A stretch of 64,000 nt of DNA from Pseudomonadota bacterium (lineage in GTDB: Bacteria > Pseudomonadota > Gammaproteobacteria > Burkholderiales > Burkholderiaceae_C). Shown here in pieces: positions 51,765 to 62,966 of this stretch. Location: positions 1-64,000 of the forward strand of contig JAEWIF010000044.1 of assembly GCA_023387335.1 (NCBI GenBank), given 5' to 3'. Under the pieces are notes generated by a model, which had not been told where the DNA came from, ran no database searches, and saw nothing but the letters and a program-made list of their open reading frames with translations. The stretch's first letter is position 1, and every line of letters starts with the position of its first letter. The translations under genes and the position numbers were made by a program.

Positions 51765-53933
51765 ATGGCCGAGATCACTCTAGACGGGCAGAAGGTCGAG
51801 ATCGCCGACGGCAGCATGGTCATGCATGCGGCCGAAAAGGCGGGCACCTACATCCCGCATTTCTGCTACCACAAGAAGCTCTCCATCGCGGCCAACTGCC
51901 GCATGTGCCTGGTCGACGTGGAGAAGGCGCCCAAGCCGATGCCGGCCTGCGCCACGCCCGTCACCAACGGCATGGTGGTCCACACCCGCAGCGACAAGGC
52001 CGTGAAGGCGCAGCAGTCGGTGATGGAGTTCCTGCTGATCAACCATCCGCTGGACTGCCCGATCTGCGACCAGGGCGGCGAATGCCAGCTGCAGGACCTG
52101 GCCGTGGGCTACGGCGGCTCCTCCTCGCGCTACGAAGAAGAAAAGCGCGTGGTGTTGCACAAGGACGTGGGCCCGCTGATCTCGATGGAGGAGATGAGCC
52201 GCTGCATCCACTGCACCCGCTGCGTGCGCTTCGGCCAGGAAGTGGCCGGCGTGATGGAACTGGGCATGGTCCACCGCGGCGAGCACTCCGAGATCACCAC
52301 GGTGCTGGGCGATACGGTCGACTCCGAGGTGTCCGGCAACATGATCGACCTGTGCCCGGTCGGCGCGCTCACCAGCAAGCCTTTCCGCTACAGCGCCCGC
52401 AACTGGGAACTGTCGCGCCGCAAGTCGGTGGCGCCGCACGATTCCTCGGGCGCCAACCTGATCGTGCAGGTCAAGAACAACCGCGTGATGCGAGTCCTGC
52501 CGCTGGAGAACGAGGCCGTCAACGAATGCTGGATCGCCGACCGCGACCGCTTCTCGTACGAAGCCCTCAACGGCGACGACCGCCTGACCTCGCCCATGCT
52601 CAAGCAGGGCGGCGAGTGGAAGACCGTCGACTGGCAGACCGCCCTCGAGTACGTGGCCAACGGCCTGAAGCAGATCAAGGCCGACCACGGCGCTGGCAGC
52701 ATCGGCGTGCTGGCCAGCCCGCACAGCACGGTGGAGGAGCTGTTCCTCGCCGGCCAGCTGGTGCGCGGCCTGGGCTCGCAGAACATCGACTATCGCCTGC
52801 GCAACGCGCAGTTCGCGGCGTCCTCCGAGGGCGTCCGCTGGCTGGGCACGAGCATCGCTTCGCTCTCCGAGCTGCAGCGCGTGCTGGTGGTCGGCTCCAA
52901 CCTCCGCAAGGACCATCCGCTGTTCTCGCTGCGCGTGCGTGCCGCCGCCCGCAAGGGCGCGCAGGTCTCGCGCATCCATGACGCGGCGCACGACTGGGCG
53001 ATGCCGCTGGCCTCGTCCGTCACCGCGCCGGCCGGCCAGTGGGCCCAGGCCCTGGCCGACGTGGCCGCCGCGGTCGCGCAGTCCAAGGGCGGTCCGGCCC
53101 CCGCGCAGGGCAACGCCACCGACAGCGCCAAGGCCATCGCCGCCTCGCTGCTGTCCGGCGAGCGCAAGGCCATCCTGCTGGGCAACGCCGCCGCCCACCA
53201 CGCCAACGCGTCCACGCTGCTGGCGCTGGCGCAGTGGATCGGCGAGGCGACGGGCGCCACCGTCGGCTTCCTCACCGAAGCCGCCAACACGGTCGGTGCG
53301 CAGCTGGTGAAGGCGATGCCGGGGCAGGGCGGCCTGAACGCCGCGCAGATGCTCTCCGGTTCGCTCAAGGCCGCGATCCTGCTGAACAACGAGCCGGTGC
53401 ACGACAGCGCCGCGGGCGCCGCCGCCGCGCAGGCGCTGGCGAAGGCCGAGATGGTCGTCACGCTCAGCCCGTTCATGGCCAACATGGAATTCAGCGACGT
53501 GCTGCTGCCCATCGCGCCCTGGACCGAGACGCCCGGCACCTTCGTCAACGCCGAAGGCCGCGTGCAGTCGTTCCACGCCGTGGTCAAGCCGCTGGGCGAG
53601 ACCCGTCCGGCGTGGAAGGTGCTGCGCGTGCTGGGCAACCTGGCGGGCCTGCCGGGCTTCGACTTCGACTCCGCCAACGAGGTGCTGGCCGCCGCGCGCG
53701 GTGCGCAGGACAAGGACCAGCCGATGGTGCAGGGCGCCGCGCTGTCCAACCGGACCTCCGCCGCCGTCGACCTGTCGGCCGCCGCCGGCACGCCGGTCGC
53801 CGCCGCCATCTACCAGCTCGACTCGGTCGTGCGCCGTGCCGAATCGCTGCAGCTCACCGCCGACGGCCAGGCCGCGCTGCCGCCGTCGCAGCGTGCGGTC
53901 CACGAGCGCCGTGAACCGGAGGTGCTCGCATGA
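51765..53933 (+). CDS. nuoG: NADH-quinone oxidoreductase subunit G
   Basis: 722 residues. The N-terminal ~220 residues hold the iron-sulfur ligands: [2Fe-2S] in FCYHKKLSIAANCRMC, CPICDQGGECQLQDLAV and CIHCTRCVRFGQEVAG with a final DLCPVGALTSK. The C-terminal two-thirds is a molybdopterin-oxidoreductase-like domain without cofactor function in complex I. The last part is Ala-rich. It overlaps nuoH by 4 bases. Confidence 0.97.
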   Translation: MAEITLDGQKVEIADGSMVMHAAEKAGTYIPHFCYHKKLSIAANCRMCLVDVEKAPKPMPACATPVTNGMVVHTRSDKAVKAQQSVMEFLLINHPLDCPICDQGGECQLQDLAVGYGGSSSRYEEEKRVVLHKDVGPLISMEEMSRCIHCTRCVRFGQEVAGVMELGMVHRGEHSEITTVLGDTVDSEVSGNMIDLCPVGALTSKPFRYSARNWELSRRKSVAPHDSSGANLIVQVKNNRVMRVLPLENEAVNECWIADRDRFSYEALNGDDRLTSPMLKQGGEWKTVDWQTALEYVANGLKQIKADHGAGSIGVLASPHSTVEELFLAGQLVRGLGSQNIDYRLRNAQFAASSEGVRWLGTSIASLSELQRVLVVGSNLRKDHPLFSLRVRAAARKGAQVSRIHDAAHDWAMPLASSVTAPAGQWAQALADVAAAVAQSKGGPAPAQGNATDSAKAIAASLLSGERKAILLGNAAAHHANASTLLALAQWIGEATGATVGFLTEAANTVGAQLVKAMPGQGGLNAAQMLSGSLKAAILLNNEPVHDSAAGAAAAQALAKAEMVVTLSPFMANMEFSDVLLPIAPWTETPGTFVNAEGRVQSFHAVVKPLGETRPAWKVLRVLGNLAGLPGFDFDSANEVLAAARGAQDKDQPMVQGAALSNRTSAAVDLSAAAGTPVAAAIYQLDSVVRRAESLQLTADGQAALPPSQRAVHERREPEVLA

Positions 53934-55012
53934 TCGACACGATCTACGGCTTCGGCAACGGCCTGATCGCCGCGCCCTGGTGGACCGCCGCCGGCTGGCC
54001 GGTGGTGTGGACGCTGATCAAGATCGTCCTGGTGGTGCTGCCGCTGATGGGCGCCGTCGCGTACCTCACGCTGTGGGAGCGCAAGGCCATCGGCTTCACG
54101 CAGATCCGCGTCGGCCCCAACCGCATCGGCCCGCTGGGCCTGCTGCAGCCGATCGCCGACGCGTTCAAGCTGCTGACCAAGGAAATCATCCTTCCCACGG
54201 TCGCCAACAAGGGCCTGTTCCTGCTGGGCCCGATCATGACCATCATGCCGGCGCTGGCCGCGTGGGTGGTGATCCCCTTCGGCCCCGAGGTCGCGCTGGC
54301 CAACATCAACGCCGGCCTGCTGTTCATCATGGCCATCACCTCGCTGGAGGTGTACGGGGTCATCATCGCCGGCTGGGCGTCCAACTCGAAGTACGCCTTC
54401 CTGGGCGCGCTGCGCGCGTCGGCCCAGATGGTGAGCTACGAGATCGCCATGGGCTTCGCGCTGGTGGTGGTGCTGATGGTGACGGGCAGCCTGAACATGA
54501 CCGACGTGGTGATGTCGCAGGGTCGCGGCTACTTCGCCGACCGCAACATCAACTTCCTGTCGTGGAACTGGCTGCCGCTGCTGCCGATCTTCGTGGTCTA
54601 TTTCATCTCGGGCCTCGCCGAGACCAACCGCCACCCGTTCGACGTGGTGGAAGGCGAGTCCGAGATCGTCGCGGGCCACATGATCGAGTACTCGGGCATG
54701 AGCTTCGCCATGTTCTTCCTGGCCGAGTACGCCAACATGTGGCTGGTCTCGATCCTGGCGGTGATCATGTTCCTGGGCGGCTGGCTGCCCCCGATCGACG
54801 CGCCGCTGCTCAACTGGATCCCCGGCTGGATCTGGCTCGGCCTCAAGACCTTCGCGGTCGTCACCGTGTTCCTGTGGGTGCGTTCCACGTTCCCGCGCTA
54901 CCGCTACGACCAGATCATGCGTCTGGGCTGGAAGATCTTCATCCCCGTCACGCTGGTCTGGCTGGTCGTGGTCGGCGCCTGGATGCAAACCTCCTACAAC
55001 ATCTGGAAGTAA
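53930..55012 (+). CDS. nuoH: NADH-quinone oxidoreductase subunit H
   Basis: 360 residues with eight membrane helices. The conserved loop KAIGFTQIRVGPNRIGPLGL and the acidic SGLAETNRHPFDVVEGESE line the quinone channel and the first part of the proton path. It couples the peripheral arm to the membrane arm. Confidence 0.97.
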   Translation: MIDTIYGFGNGLIAAPWWTAAGWPVVWTLIKIVLVVLPLMGAVAYLTLWERKAIGFTQIRVGPNRIGPLGLLQPIADAFKLLTKEIILPTVANKGLFLLGPIMTIMPALAAWVVIPFGPEVALANINAGLLFIMAITSLEVYGVIIAGWASNSKYAFLGALRASAQMVSYEIAMGFALVVVLMVTGSLNMTDVVMSQGRGYFADRNINFLSWNWLPLLPIFVVYFISGLAETNRHPFDVVEGESEIVAGHMIEYSGMSFAMFFLAEYANMWLVSILAVIMFLGGWLPPIDAPLLNWIPGWIWLGLKTFAVVTVFLWVRSTFPRYRYDQIMRLGWKIFIPVTLVWLVVVGAWMQTSYNIWK

Positions 55013-55016
55013 GCGG

Positions 55017-55535
55017 ATGTCTACCGAAACCCTGAGCCGCCCCTCGGCCTTCTCGCTCAAGGACTTCCTCTCCAGCTTCATGCTGGTGGAGCTGTTCAAG
55101 GGCCTGCGCATCACGGGCAAGTATTTCTTCGCCCGCAAGATCACGGTGCAGTTCCCGGAAGAGAAGACGCCCCTGTCGCCGCGTTTCCGCGGCCTGCACG
55201 CGCTGCGCCGCTACGAGAACGGCGAGGAGCGCTGCATCGCCTGCAAGCTGTGCGAGGCCGTGTGCCCCGCGCTGGCCATCACCATCGAGAGCGACCAGCG
55301 CGCCGACGGCACCCGCCGCACCACGCGCTACGACATCGACCTCACCAAGTGCATCTTCTGCGGCTTCTGCGAGGAGAGCTGCCCGGTCGACTCGATCGTC
55401 GAGACGCACATCCTCGAGTACCACGGCGAAAAGCGCGGCGACCTGTACTACACCAAGGACATGCTGCTGGCCGTGGGCGACCGCTACGAGGCCGAGATCG
55501 CCGAGCGCAAGGCCGCCGACGCCAAGTACCGCTGA
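55017..55535 (+). CDS. nuoI: NADH-quinone oxidoreductase subunit I
   Basis: 172 residues. Two ferredoxin-type [4Fe-4S] motifs, CIACKLCEAVCPALAI and CIFCGFCEESCPVDSI, hold clusters N6a and N6b. An N-terminal amphipathic helix (LKDFLSSFMLVELFKGLRI) binds the membrane edge. Confidence 0.97.
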   Translation: MSTETLSRPSAFSLKDFLSSFMLVELFKGLRITGKYFFARKITVQFPEEKTPLSPRFRGLHALRRYENGEERCIACKLCEAVCPALAITIESDQRADGTRRTTRYDIDLTKCIFCGFCEESCPVDSIVETHILEYHGEKRGDLYYTKDMLLAVGDRYEAEIAERKAADAKYR

Positions 55536-55556
55536 ACGCCGGACGACAAGAACACC

Positions 55557-56243
55557 ATGGACATCAAGACCGGCTTCTTCTATCTCTTCTCGGCGGTGCT
55601 GCTGTTCGCCGCGTTCCGCGTCATCACCGCGCGCAACCCGGTGTATGCCGCGCTGTACCTGGTGCTGGCGTTCTTCCAGGCCGCCGCGGTCTGGATGCTG
55701 CTCAAGGCCGAGTTCCTGGCCATCTCGCTGGTGCTGGTGTACGTCGGCGCGGTGATGGTGCTGTTCCTCTTCGTCGTGATGATGCTGGACATCAACCTCG
55801 ACTCGCTGAGCGCCGGGTTCTGGAAGCACTTCCCGATCGCGGGCACCGTGGGCGTGATCATCGCGCTCGAGATGGCGTGGGTGTTGATGGGCGGTTTCCG
55901 CACCGTCGAGGAACCGCGCGCGGGCCCGGCCGCCGTGCAGGCGGCCACGCAGGTCGCGACCAACGGCGTGGCCCAGGTCTCCAACACCAAGGAGCTGGGC
56001 AAGCTGCTCTACACCGAGTACCTGTACCCGCTGGAGATCGCGGCCGTGATCCTGCTGGTGGCCATCGTCGCCGCCATCGCCCTCACGCTGCGCCAGCGCA
56101 AGGACAGCAAGCACATGGACCCCGGCGAGCAGGTGAAGGTGCGCGCGCGCGACCGCCTGCAGGTCATCAAGATGCCGCCGGTGGTGGCGCCGGCGCCGCA
56201 GCCGGAACCCGCCGCGGCCGCCGCCGAAGGGAGCAAGGCATGA
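55557..56243 (+). CDS. nuoJ: NADH-quinone oxidoreductase subunit J
   Basis: 228 residues with five membrane helices; the third carries the pi-bulge region (LVLVYVGAVMVLFLFVVMML). The C-terminus beyond residue ~180 is a hydrophilic, Pro/Ala-rich tail, longer than in E. coli. It overlaps nuoK by 4 bases. Confidence 0.95.
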   Translation: MDIKTGFFYLFSAVLLFAAFRVITARNPVYAALYLVLAFFQAAAVWMLLKAEFLAISLVLVYVGAVMVLFLFVVMMLDINLDSLSAGFWKHFPIAGTVGVIIALEMAWVLMGGFRTVEEPRAGPAAVQAATQVATNGVAQVSNTKELGKLLYTEYLYPLEIAAVILLVAIVAAIALTLRQRKDSKHMDPGEQVKVRARDRLQVIKMPPVVAPAPQPEPAAAAAEGSKA

Positions 56244-56548
56244 GCGTCACCCTGGGCCACTTCCTGTCGCTCGGCGCGATCCTGTTCGCGCTGTCCGTCG
56301 TCGGCATCTTCCTGAACCGCCGCAACCTGATCGTGCTGCTGATGGCCATCGAGCTGATGCTGCTGGCGGTCAACATGAACTTCGTGGCGTTCTCCTACTA
56401 CCTGGGCGACATGCACGGCCAGGTGTTCGTGTTCTTCATCCTCACCGTGGCCGCCGCCGAATCGGCGATCGGCCTGGCCATCCTGGTGCTGCTGTTCCGC
56501 AACAAGTCGAACATCAACGTCGAAGAACTGAACGCGCTCAAGGGCTGA
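56240..56548 (+). CDS. nuoK: NADH-quinone oxidoreductase subunit K
   Basis: 102 residues, three membrane helices. The proton-path Glu residues are in VLLMAIELMLLAVNMNFV and TVAAAESAIGLAILVLLFR. The ATG overlaps the nuoJ stop. Confidence 0.96.
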   Translation: MSVTLGHFLSLGAILFALSVVGIFLNRRNLIVLLMAIELMLLAVNMNFVAFSYYLGDMHGQVFVFFILTVAAAESAIGLAILVLLFRNKSNINVEELNALKG

Positions 56549-56576
56549 CCCAGGAAGCCCTGGGCGAAAAAGAAAC

Positions 56577-58610
<2,034 letters not shown>

Positions 58611-58623
58611 GGAGAACAAGAAA

Positions 58624-60099
58624 GTGGGTCTTCTGAGCCTAGCCATCTGGACGCCGATCGTGTTCGGCACGGTGCTGCTGGCGATGGGGCGCGACGAGCA
58701 CGCGCGCGCCGTCCGCTGGATCGCCCTGATCGGCTCCATCATCAGCTTCCTGGTTACGCTGCCGCTGTTCGAGCGCTTCGACCGCGCCAGCGCCGGCATG
58801 CAGTTCGTCGAGCGCACGCCCTGGATCGAGCGCTTCAACGTCAACTACCACCTGGGCCTGGACGGCATCTCGTTCTGGTTCGTGCTGCTCACGGCCTTCA
58901 TCACGGTCGTCGTGGTGATCTCGGCGTGGGAGGTGATCACCGAGCGCGTCAACCAGTACATGGGCGCGTTCCTGATCCTGTCGGGGCTGATGGTCGGCGT
59001 GTTCTGCGCGCTGGACGCGATGCTGTTCTTCGTGTTCTTCGAAGCCACGCTGATCCCGATGTACCTGATCATCGGCATCTGGGGCGGACCGAACAAGATC
59101 TACGCGGCGTTCAAGTTCTTCCTGTACACGCTGCTCGGTTCGCTGCTGATGCTGGTCGGACTGGTCTACCTGTACAGCAAGTCCGGCGGCAGCTTCGACA
59201 TCATGACCTGGCACCAGCTGCCGCTGCCGATGAACGCGCAGACGCTGCTGTTCTTCGCCTTCTTCGCGGCCTTCGCGGTGAAGGTGCCGATGTGGCCGGT
59301 GCACACCTGGCTGCCCGACGTGCACGTGGAGGCGCCCACCGGCGGTTCCGCCGTGCTGGCGGCCATCATGCTGAAGCTGGGCGCCTACGGCTTCCTGCGC
59401 TTCTCGATGCCGATCGCGCCGGACGCCTCGCGCGAGTGGGCCTGGTTCATCATCGCGCTGTCGGTCGTCGCCATCCTCTACGTGGGCCTGGTCGCGCTGG
59501 TGCAGCAGGACATGAAGAAGCTGGTGGCCTATTCGTCGGTCGCGCACATGGGCTTCGTGACCCTGGGCTTCTTCATCTTCAACCCGCTCGGCGTGGCCGG
59601 CGGCCTGGTGCAGATGATCGCCCACGGCTTCGTCTCCGGCGCCATGTTCCTGTGCATCGGCGTGCTGTACGACCGGGTGCATTCGCGCGAGATCGCGAGC
59701 TACGGCGGCGTGGTCAACACCATGCCCAACTTCACCGCGTTCGCGCTGCTGTTCGCCATGGCCAACTGCGGCCTGCCGGCCACCGCGGGCTTCGTCGGCG
59801 AGTGGATGGTGATCCTGGGCGCGGTCAAGGCCAACTTCTGGCTGGGCCTGGCCGCCGCCAGCGCGCTGATCTGGGGCGCCGCCTACACGCTCTGGATGTT
59901 CAAGCGCGTCTATCTCGGCCCGGTGGCCAACGACGACGTGCGCCAGCTCACCGACATCAACGCGCGCGAGTTCCTGATGCTGGGCCTGCTCGCCGTCGCC
60001 GTGCTGTACATGGGCATCCACCCGAAACCCTTCACCGACATCATGGACGCCTCGGTCGCCGGCTTCCTCAAGCATGTCGCCGTGACCAAACTGAACTGA
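58624..60099 (+). CDS. nuoM: NADH-quinone oxidoreductase subunit M
   Basis: 491 residues, about 14 membrane helices, second antiporter-like proton pump. Family segments: FVFFEATLIPMYLIIGIWGG (essential Glu) and PMWPVHTWLPDVHVEAPTGGS. The start is a GTG at 58624 with AAGGAGAA 7-8 bases upstream. Confidence 0.97.
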   Translation: MGLLSLAIWTPIVFGTVLLAMGRDEHARAVRWIALIGSIISFLVTLPLFERFDRASAGMQFVERTPWIERFNVNYHLGLDGISFWFVLLTAFITVVVVISAWEVITERVNQYMGAFLILSGLMVGVFCALDAMLFFVFFEATLIPMYLIIGIWGGPNKIYAAFKFFLYTLLGSLLMLVGLVYLYSKSGGSFDIMTWHQLPLPMNAQTLLFFAFFAAFAVKVPMWPVHTWLPDVHVEAPTGGSAVLAAIMLKLGAYGFLRFSMPIAPDASREWAWFIIALSVVAILYVGLVALVQQDMKKLVAYSSVAHMGFVTLGFFIFNPLGVAGGLVQMIAHGFVSGAMFLCIGVLYDRVHSREIASYGGVVNTMPNFTAFALLFAMANCGLPATAGFVGEWMVILGAVKANFWLGLAAASALIWGAAYTLWMFKRVYLGPVANDDVRQLTDINAREFLMLGLLAVAVLYMGIHPKPFTDIMDASVAGFLKHVAVTKLN

Positions 60100-60112
60100 C
60101 GGAACCGCCCAC

Positions 60113-61600
60113 ATGCTCGACAAACTGAGTCTGGTCGTCGTCTCGCCCGAGATCCTGTTGCTGGTGATGGCCTGCGTCATCGCCCTGGTCGACCTGGGCG
60201 TGAAGAGCCGCCTGCGCGGCCTGACCTACTGGCTGACGCTGGCCACGCTGGCCGCCGCGGCCTTCGCCACCGCCGACATGGCGATGGACGGCCGCACCTT
60301 CTACGCCTTCGGCAAGATGGTCGTGAGCGATCCCATGGGCAACTGGCTCAAGTGCTTCGCCACGCTCGCCCTGATGGTCACGCTGGTGTACGCGCGGCCG
60401 TACGCGGCCGACCGCGACATGCTGCGCGGCGGCGAGCTGTTCACGCTGTCCATGCTCTCCCTGCTGGGCATGTACGTGATGATCTCCGGCAGCAACTTCC
60501 TGGTGATCTACCTGGGCCTGGAACTGATGACGCTGTGCAGCTACGCCCTGGTGGCGCTGCGCCGCGACAACGACGTGGCCACCGAGGCGGCCATGAAGTA
60601 CTTCGTGCTCGGCGCCATGGCCAGCGGCTTCCTGCTCTACGGCATGTCCATGCTGTACGGCGCCACCGGCTCGCTGGACATCAACGAGGTGTTCTCCGCC
60701 ATCGCCAGCGGCCGCATCAACCACCAGGTGCTGGTGTTCGGCCTGGTGTTCATCGTCGCCGGTCTGGGCTTCAAGCTGGGTGCCGCGCCGTTCCACATGT
60801 GGATCCCGGACGTGTACACCGGCGCACCCACGGCGATCACGCTGATGATCGGCTCTGCGCCGGAGCTGGCCGCGTTCGCCATCGCCATCCGCCTGCTGGT
60901 GGAAGGCCTGATCCCGCTGGCGATCGACTGGCAGCAGATGCTGCTGGTGCTGTCCGTGGCTTCGCTGCTGGTGGGCAACCTGGCCGCCATCGCGCAGACC
61001 AACCTCAAGCGCATGCTGGCCTACTCCACCATCGCGCAGATGGGCTTCGTGGTGCTGGGCCTGTCCGCGGGCGTCGTCGGCGGCAACACCGCCAACGCCC
61101 AGTACGCCTACAGCGCGTCGATGTTCTACATCGTCACGTACGTGCTCACCACGCTGGGTGCGTTCGGCATCATCCTGCTGCTGGCGCGCGAGGGCTTCGA
61201 GAGCGACCAGATCGCCGACCTGGCCGGCCTGAACCAGCGCAGCCCGCTGTACGCCGGCATCATGGCCATCTGCATGTTCTCGCTGGCCGGCGTGCCGCCG
61301 CTGGTGGGCTTCTACGCCAAGCTGCTGGTGCTGCAGTCGCTGGTCGCTTCCGGCCAGGCCCTCTACATCGGCATGGCGGTGTTCGCGGTCATCGCTTCGC
61401 TGATCGGCGCCTTCTACTACCTGCGCGTGGTCAAGGTGATGTACTTCGACTCGCCGATCACGGCCACCACCGTCTCGGCGCCGGCCGACGTGCGCGTGGT
61501 GCTGTCGCTCAACGGCGCGCTGGTCCTGGTTTTGGGCATCCTGCCCGGCGGGCTGATGGCCCTGTGCGCCGACGCGGTCATCAAGACCCTGGCGACCTGA
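60113..61600 (+). CDS. nuoN: NADH-quinone oxidoreductase subunit N
   Basis: 495 residues, third antiporter-like subunit. Conserved: YLGLELMTLCSYALVALRR and AAPFHMWIPDVYTGAPTAIT, LKRMLAYSTIAQMGFVVLG. It completes nuoA-N in the canonical order. Confidence 0.97.
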   Translation: MLDKLSLVVVSPEILLLVMACVIALVDLGVKSRLRGLTYWLTLATLAAAAFATADMAMDGRTFYAFGKMVVSDPMGNWLKCFATLALMVTLVYARPYAADRDMLRGGELFTLSMLSLLGMYVMISGSNFLVIYLGLELMTLCSYALVALRRDNDVATEAAMKYFVLGAMASGFLLYGMSMLYGATGSLDINEVFSAIASGRINHQVLVFGLVFIVAGLGFKLGAAPFHMWIPDVYTGAPTAITLMIGSAPELAAFAIAIRLLVEGLIPLAIDWQQMLLVLSVASLLVGNLAAIAQTNLKRMLAYSTIAQMGFVVLGLSAGVVGGNTANAQYAYSASMFYIVTYVLTTLGAFGIILLLAREGFESDQIADLAGLNQRSPLYAGIMAICMFSLAGVPPLVGFYAKLLVLQSLVASGQALYIGMAVFAVIASLIGAFYYLRVVKVMYFDSPITATTVSAPADVRVVLSLNGALVLVLGILPGGLMALCADAVIKTLAT

Positions 61601-61610
61601 TCCGGCCGGC

Positions 61611-61919
61611 GTGTCCCAGACGGCCTCCATCTGGCTGGTGATCGTGGCCGCCTTCGTGGCCGCCAACCTGCCGTTCATCCTCGACCGCCACCTGCTCGCG
61701 GTGTGGCCGCTCAAGGCGTCCAAGGCGCTGCCCGTGCGCCTGGGCGAGCTGGTGGCCTGGTACTTCATCGTGGGCGGGGTCGGCCTCGCGCTCGAGCAGC
61801 GGGCGGGGCAGATCGCCCCGCAGGGCTGGGAGTTCTACGCCATCACCGGCGCGCTGTTCCTCACCTTCGCCTTCCCGGGCTTCGTCTGGCGCTACCTGCG
61901 CAAGCATCGCCGTGGCTGA
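61611..61919 (+). CDS. DUF2818 family membrane protein
   Basis: 102 residues from a GTG start. Three hydrophobic helices (WLVIVAAFVAANLPFIL, LGELVAWYFIVGGVGLAL, ITGALFLTFAFPGFVW) and a basic C-terminus YLRKHRRG. The family is found after nuoN in betaproteobacteria and has no known function; a complex I accessory role is inference from this position. It lies 10 bases after nuoN and overlaps the Nudix gene by 8. Confidence 0.85.
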   Translation: MSQTASIWLVIVAAFVAANLPFILDRHLLAVWPLKASKALPVRLGELVAWYFIVGGVGLALEQRAGQIAPQGWEFYAITGALFLTFAFPGFVWRYLRKHRRG

Positions 61920-62493
61920 CGAACCAGACGACGGCCACCTGCGCGAGAGGACGGTCTCGTCGGAGCCGCTGTTCCAGGGCCATTTCCTGAAGGCGGTGCG
62001 CGACCACGTGCAGCTGCCCGACGGCGGCCACGCCACGCGCGAATTCATCGTCCATCCCGGCGCCGTGATGGTGGTGCCGATGCTGGACGACGGCCGCCTG
62101 GTGGTGGAGCGCCAGTACCGCCATCCGGTCGACCGCGTGATGATCGAGTTCCCGGCCGGCAAACTGGATCCGGGCGAGGACCACCTCGCCTGCGCGCGGC
62201 GCGAGCTGCGCGAGGAGACCGGCTACTCGGCCCGCGAGTGGGCCCATGCCGGCCAGCTGCATCCCGTCATCTCGTATTCCACCGAGTTCATCGACGTGTG
62301 GTTCGCGCGCGGCCTCACGCCGGGCGAGCGCCGGCTGGACGCGGGCGAGTTCCTCGACGTGTTCGCCGCCACGCCGCAGCAGCTGATGGACTGGACCCGA
62401 TCGGGGGAGCTCACCGACGCCAAGACGCTCATCGGACTGCTGTGGCTGCAGAACGTCATGGCGGGCACGTGGACATTGGACTGGCGCCGATAA
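61912..62493 (+). CDS. Nudix hydrolase, ADP-ribose pyrophosphatase type
   Basis: 193 residues from a GTG start. A perfect Nudix box is present (G-x5-E-x7-REL-x-EE-x-GY, in GKLDPGEDHLACARRELREE and following TGY). The preceding VVERQYRHPVDRVMIEFPAGK matches ADP-ribose/NudF-type enzymes. It hydrolyses nucleoside diphosphate derivatives. It overlaps the DUF2818 gene by 8 bases. Confidence 0.9.
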   Translation: MADEPDDGHLRERTVSSEPLFQGHFLKAVRDHVQLPDGGHATREFIVHPGAVMVVPMLDDGRLVVERQYRHPVDRVMIEFPAGKLDPGEDHLACARRELREETGYSAREWAHAGQLHPVISYSTEFIDVWFARGLTPGERRLDAGEFLDVFAATPQQLMDWTRSGELTDAKTLIGLLWLQNVMAGTWTLDWRR

Positions 62494-62501
62494 TCCCGGC
62501 C

Positions 62502-62954
62502 ATGAAGGTCCTGAACCTCCAGTGCGCCCACCAGCACGCCTTCGAAGGCTGGTTCGGCTCGGAAGACGACTTCCAGGCCCAGCTGGAGCGTGGGCTGGTC
62601 GAGTGCCCGATCTGCGGCGACACGGCGGTCGCCAAGCTGCCCAGCGCGCCGCGCCTCAACCTGGGTGCCCAACCCGCGCCGGCGGCCGGCAAGCAGCAGC
62701 AGGAAGTCGCCAACGTGCCCGATCCCGCCGCCATGCAGGCCGCCTGGCTGAAGATGGTGCGCCACGTCATGGCCAACACCGAGGACGTGGGCGAGCGCTT
62801 CACCGAGGAAGCCCGCCGCATCCACTACGGCGAGAGCGAGGAGCGCGGCATCCGCGGCCAGGCCTCGGCCGAGCAGACGCAGGAGCTGCTGGAAGAGGGC
62901 ATCGGCGTGCTGCCGCTGCCCATCCCCAAGGCCCTCAAGGGCCCGATCCAGTAG
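62502..62954 (+). CDS. DUF1178 family protein
   Basis: 150 residues. The N-terminus KVLNLQCAHQHAFEGWFGSE and VECPICGDTAVAKLPSAPRL give two Cys-containing sites that could bind zinc. The C-terminus has RIHYGESEERGIRGQASAEQ and ends LPIPKALKGPIQ, typical of DUF1178. Function unknown. A GATAAT box lies 7 bases before the ATG, 8 bases after the Nudix stop, so it may also have its own leaderless message. Confidence 0.9.
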   Translation: MKVLNLQCAHQHAFEGWFGSEDDFQAQLERGLVECPICGDTAVAKLPSAPRLNLGAQPAPAAGKQQQEVANVPDPAAMQAAWLKMVRHVMANTEDVGERFTEEARRIHYGESEERGIRGQASAEQTQELLEEGIGVLPLPIPKALKGPIQ

Positions 62955-62966
62955 GCCCCGGGCCGA

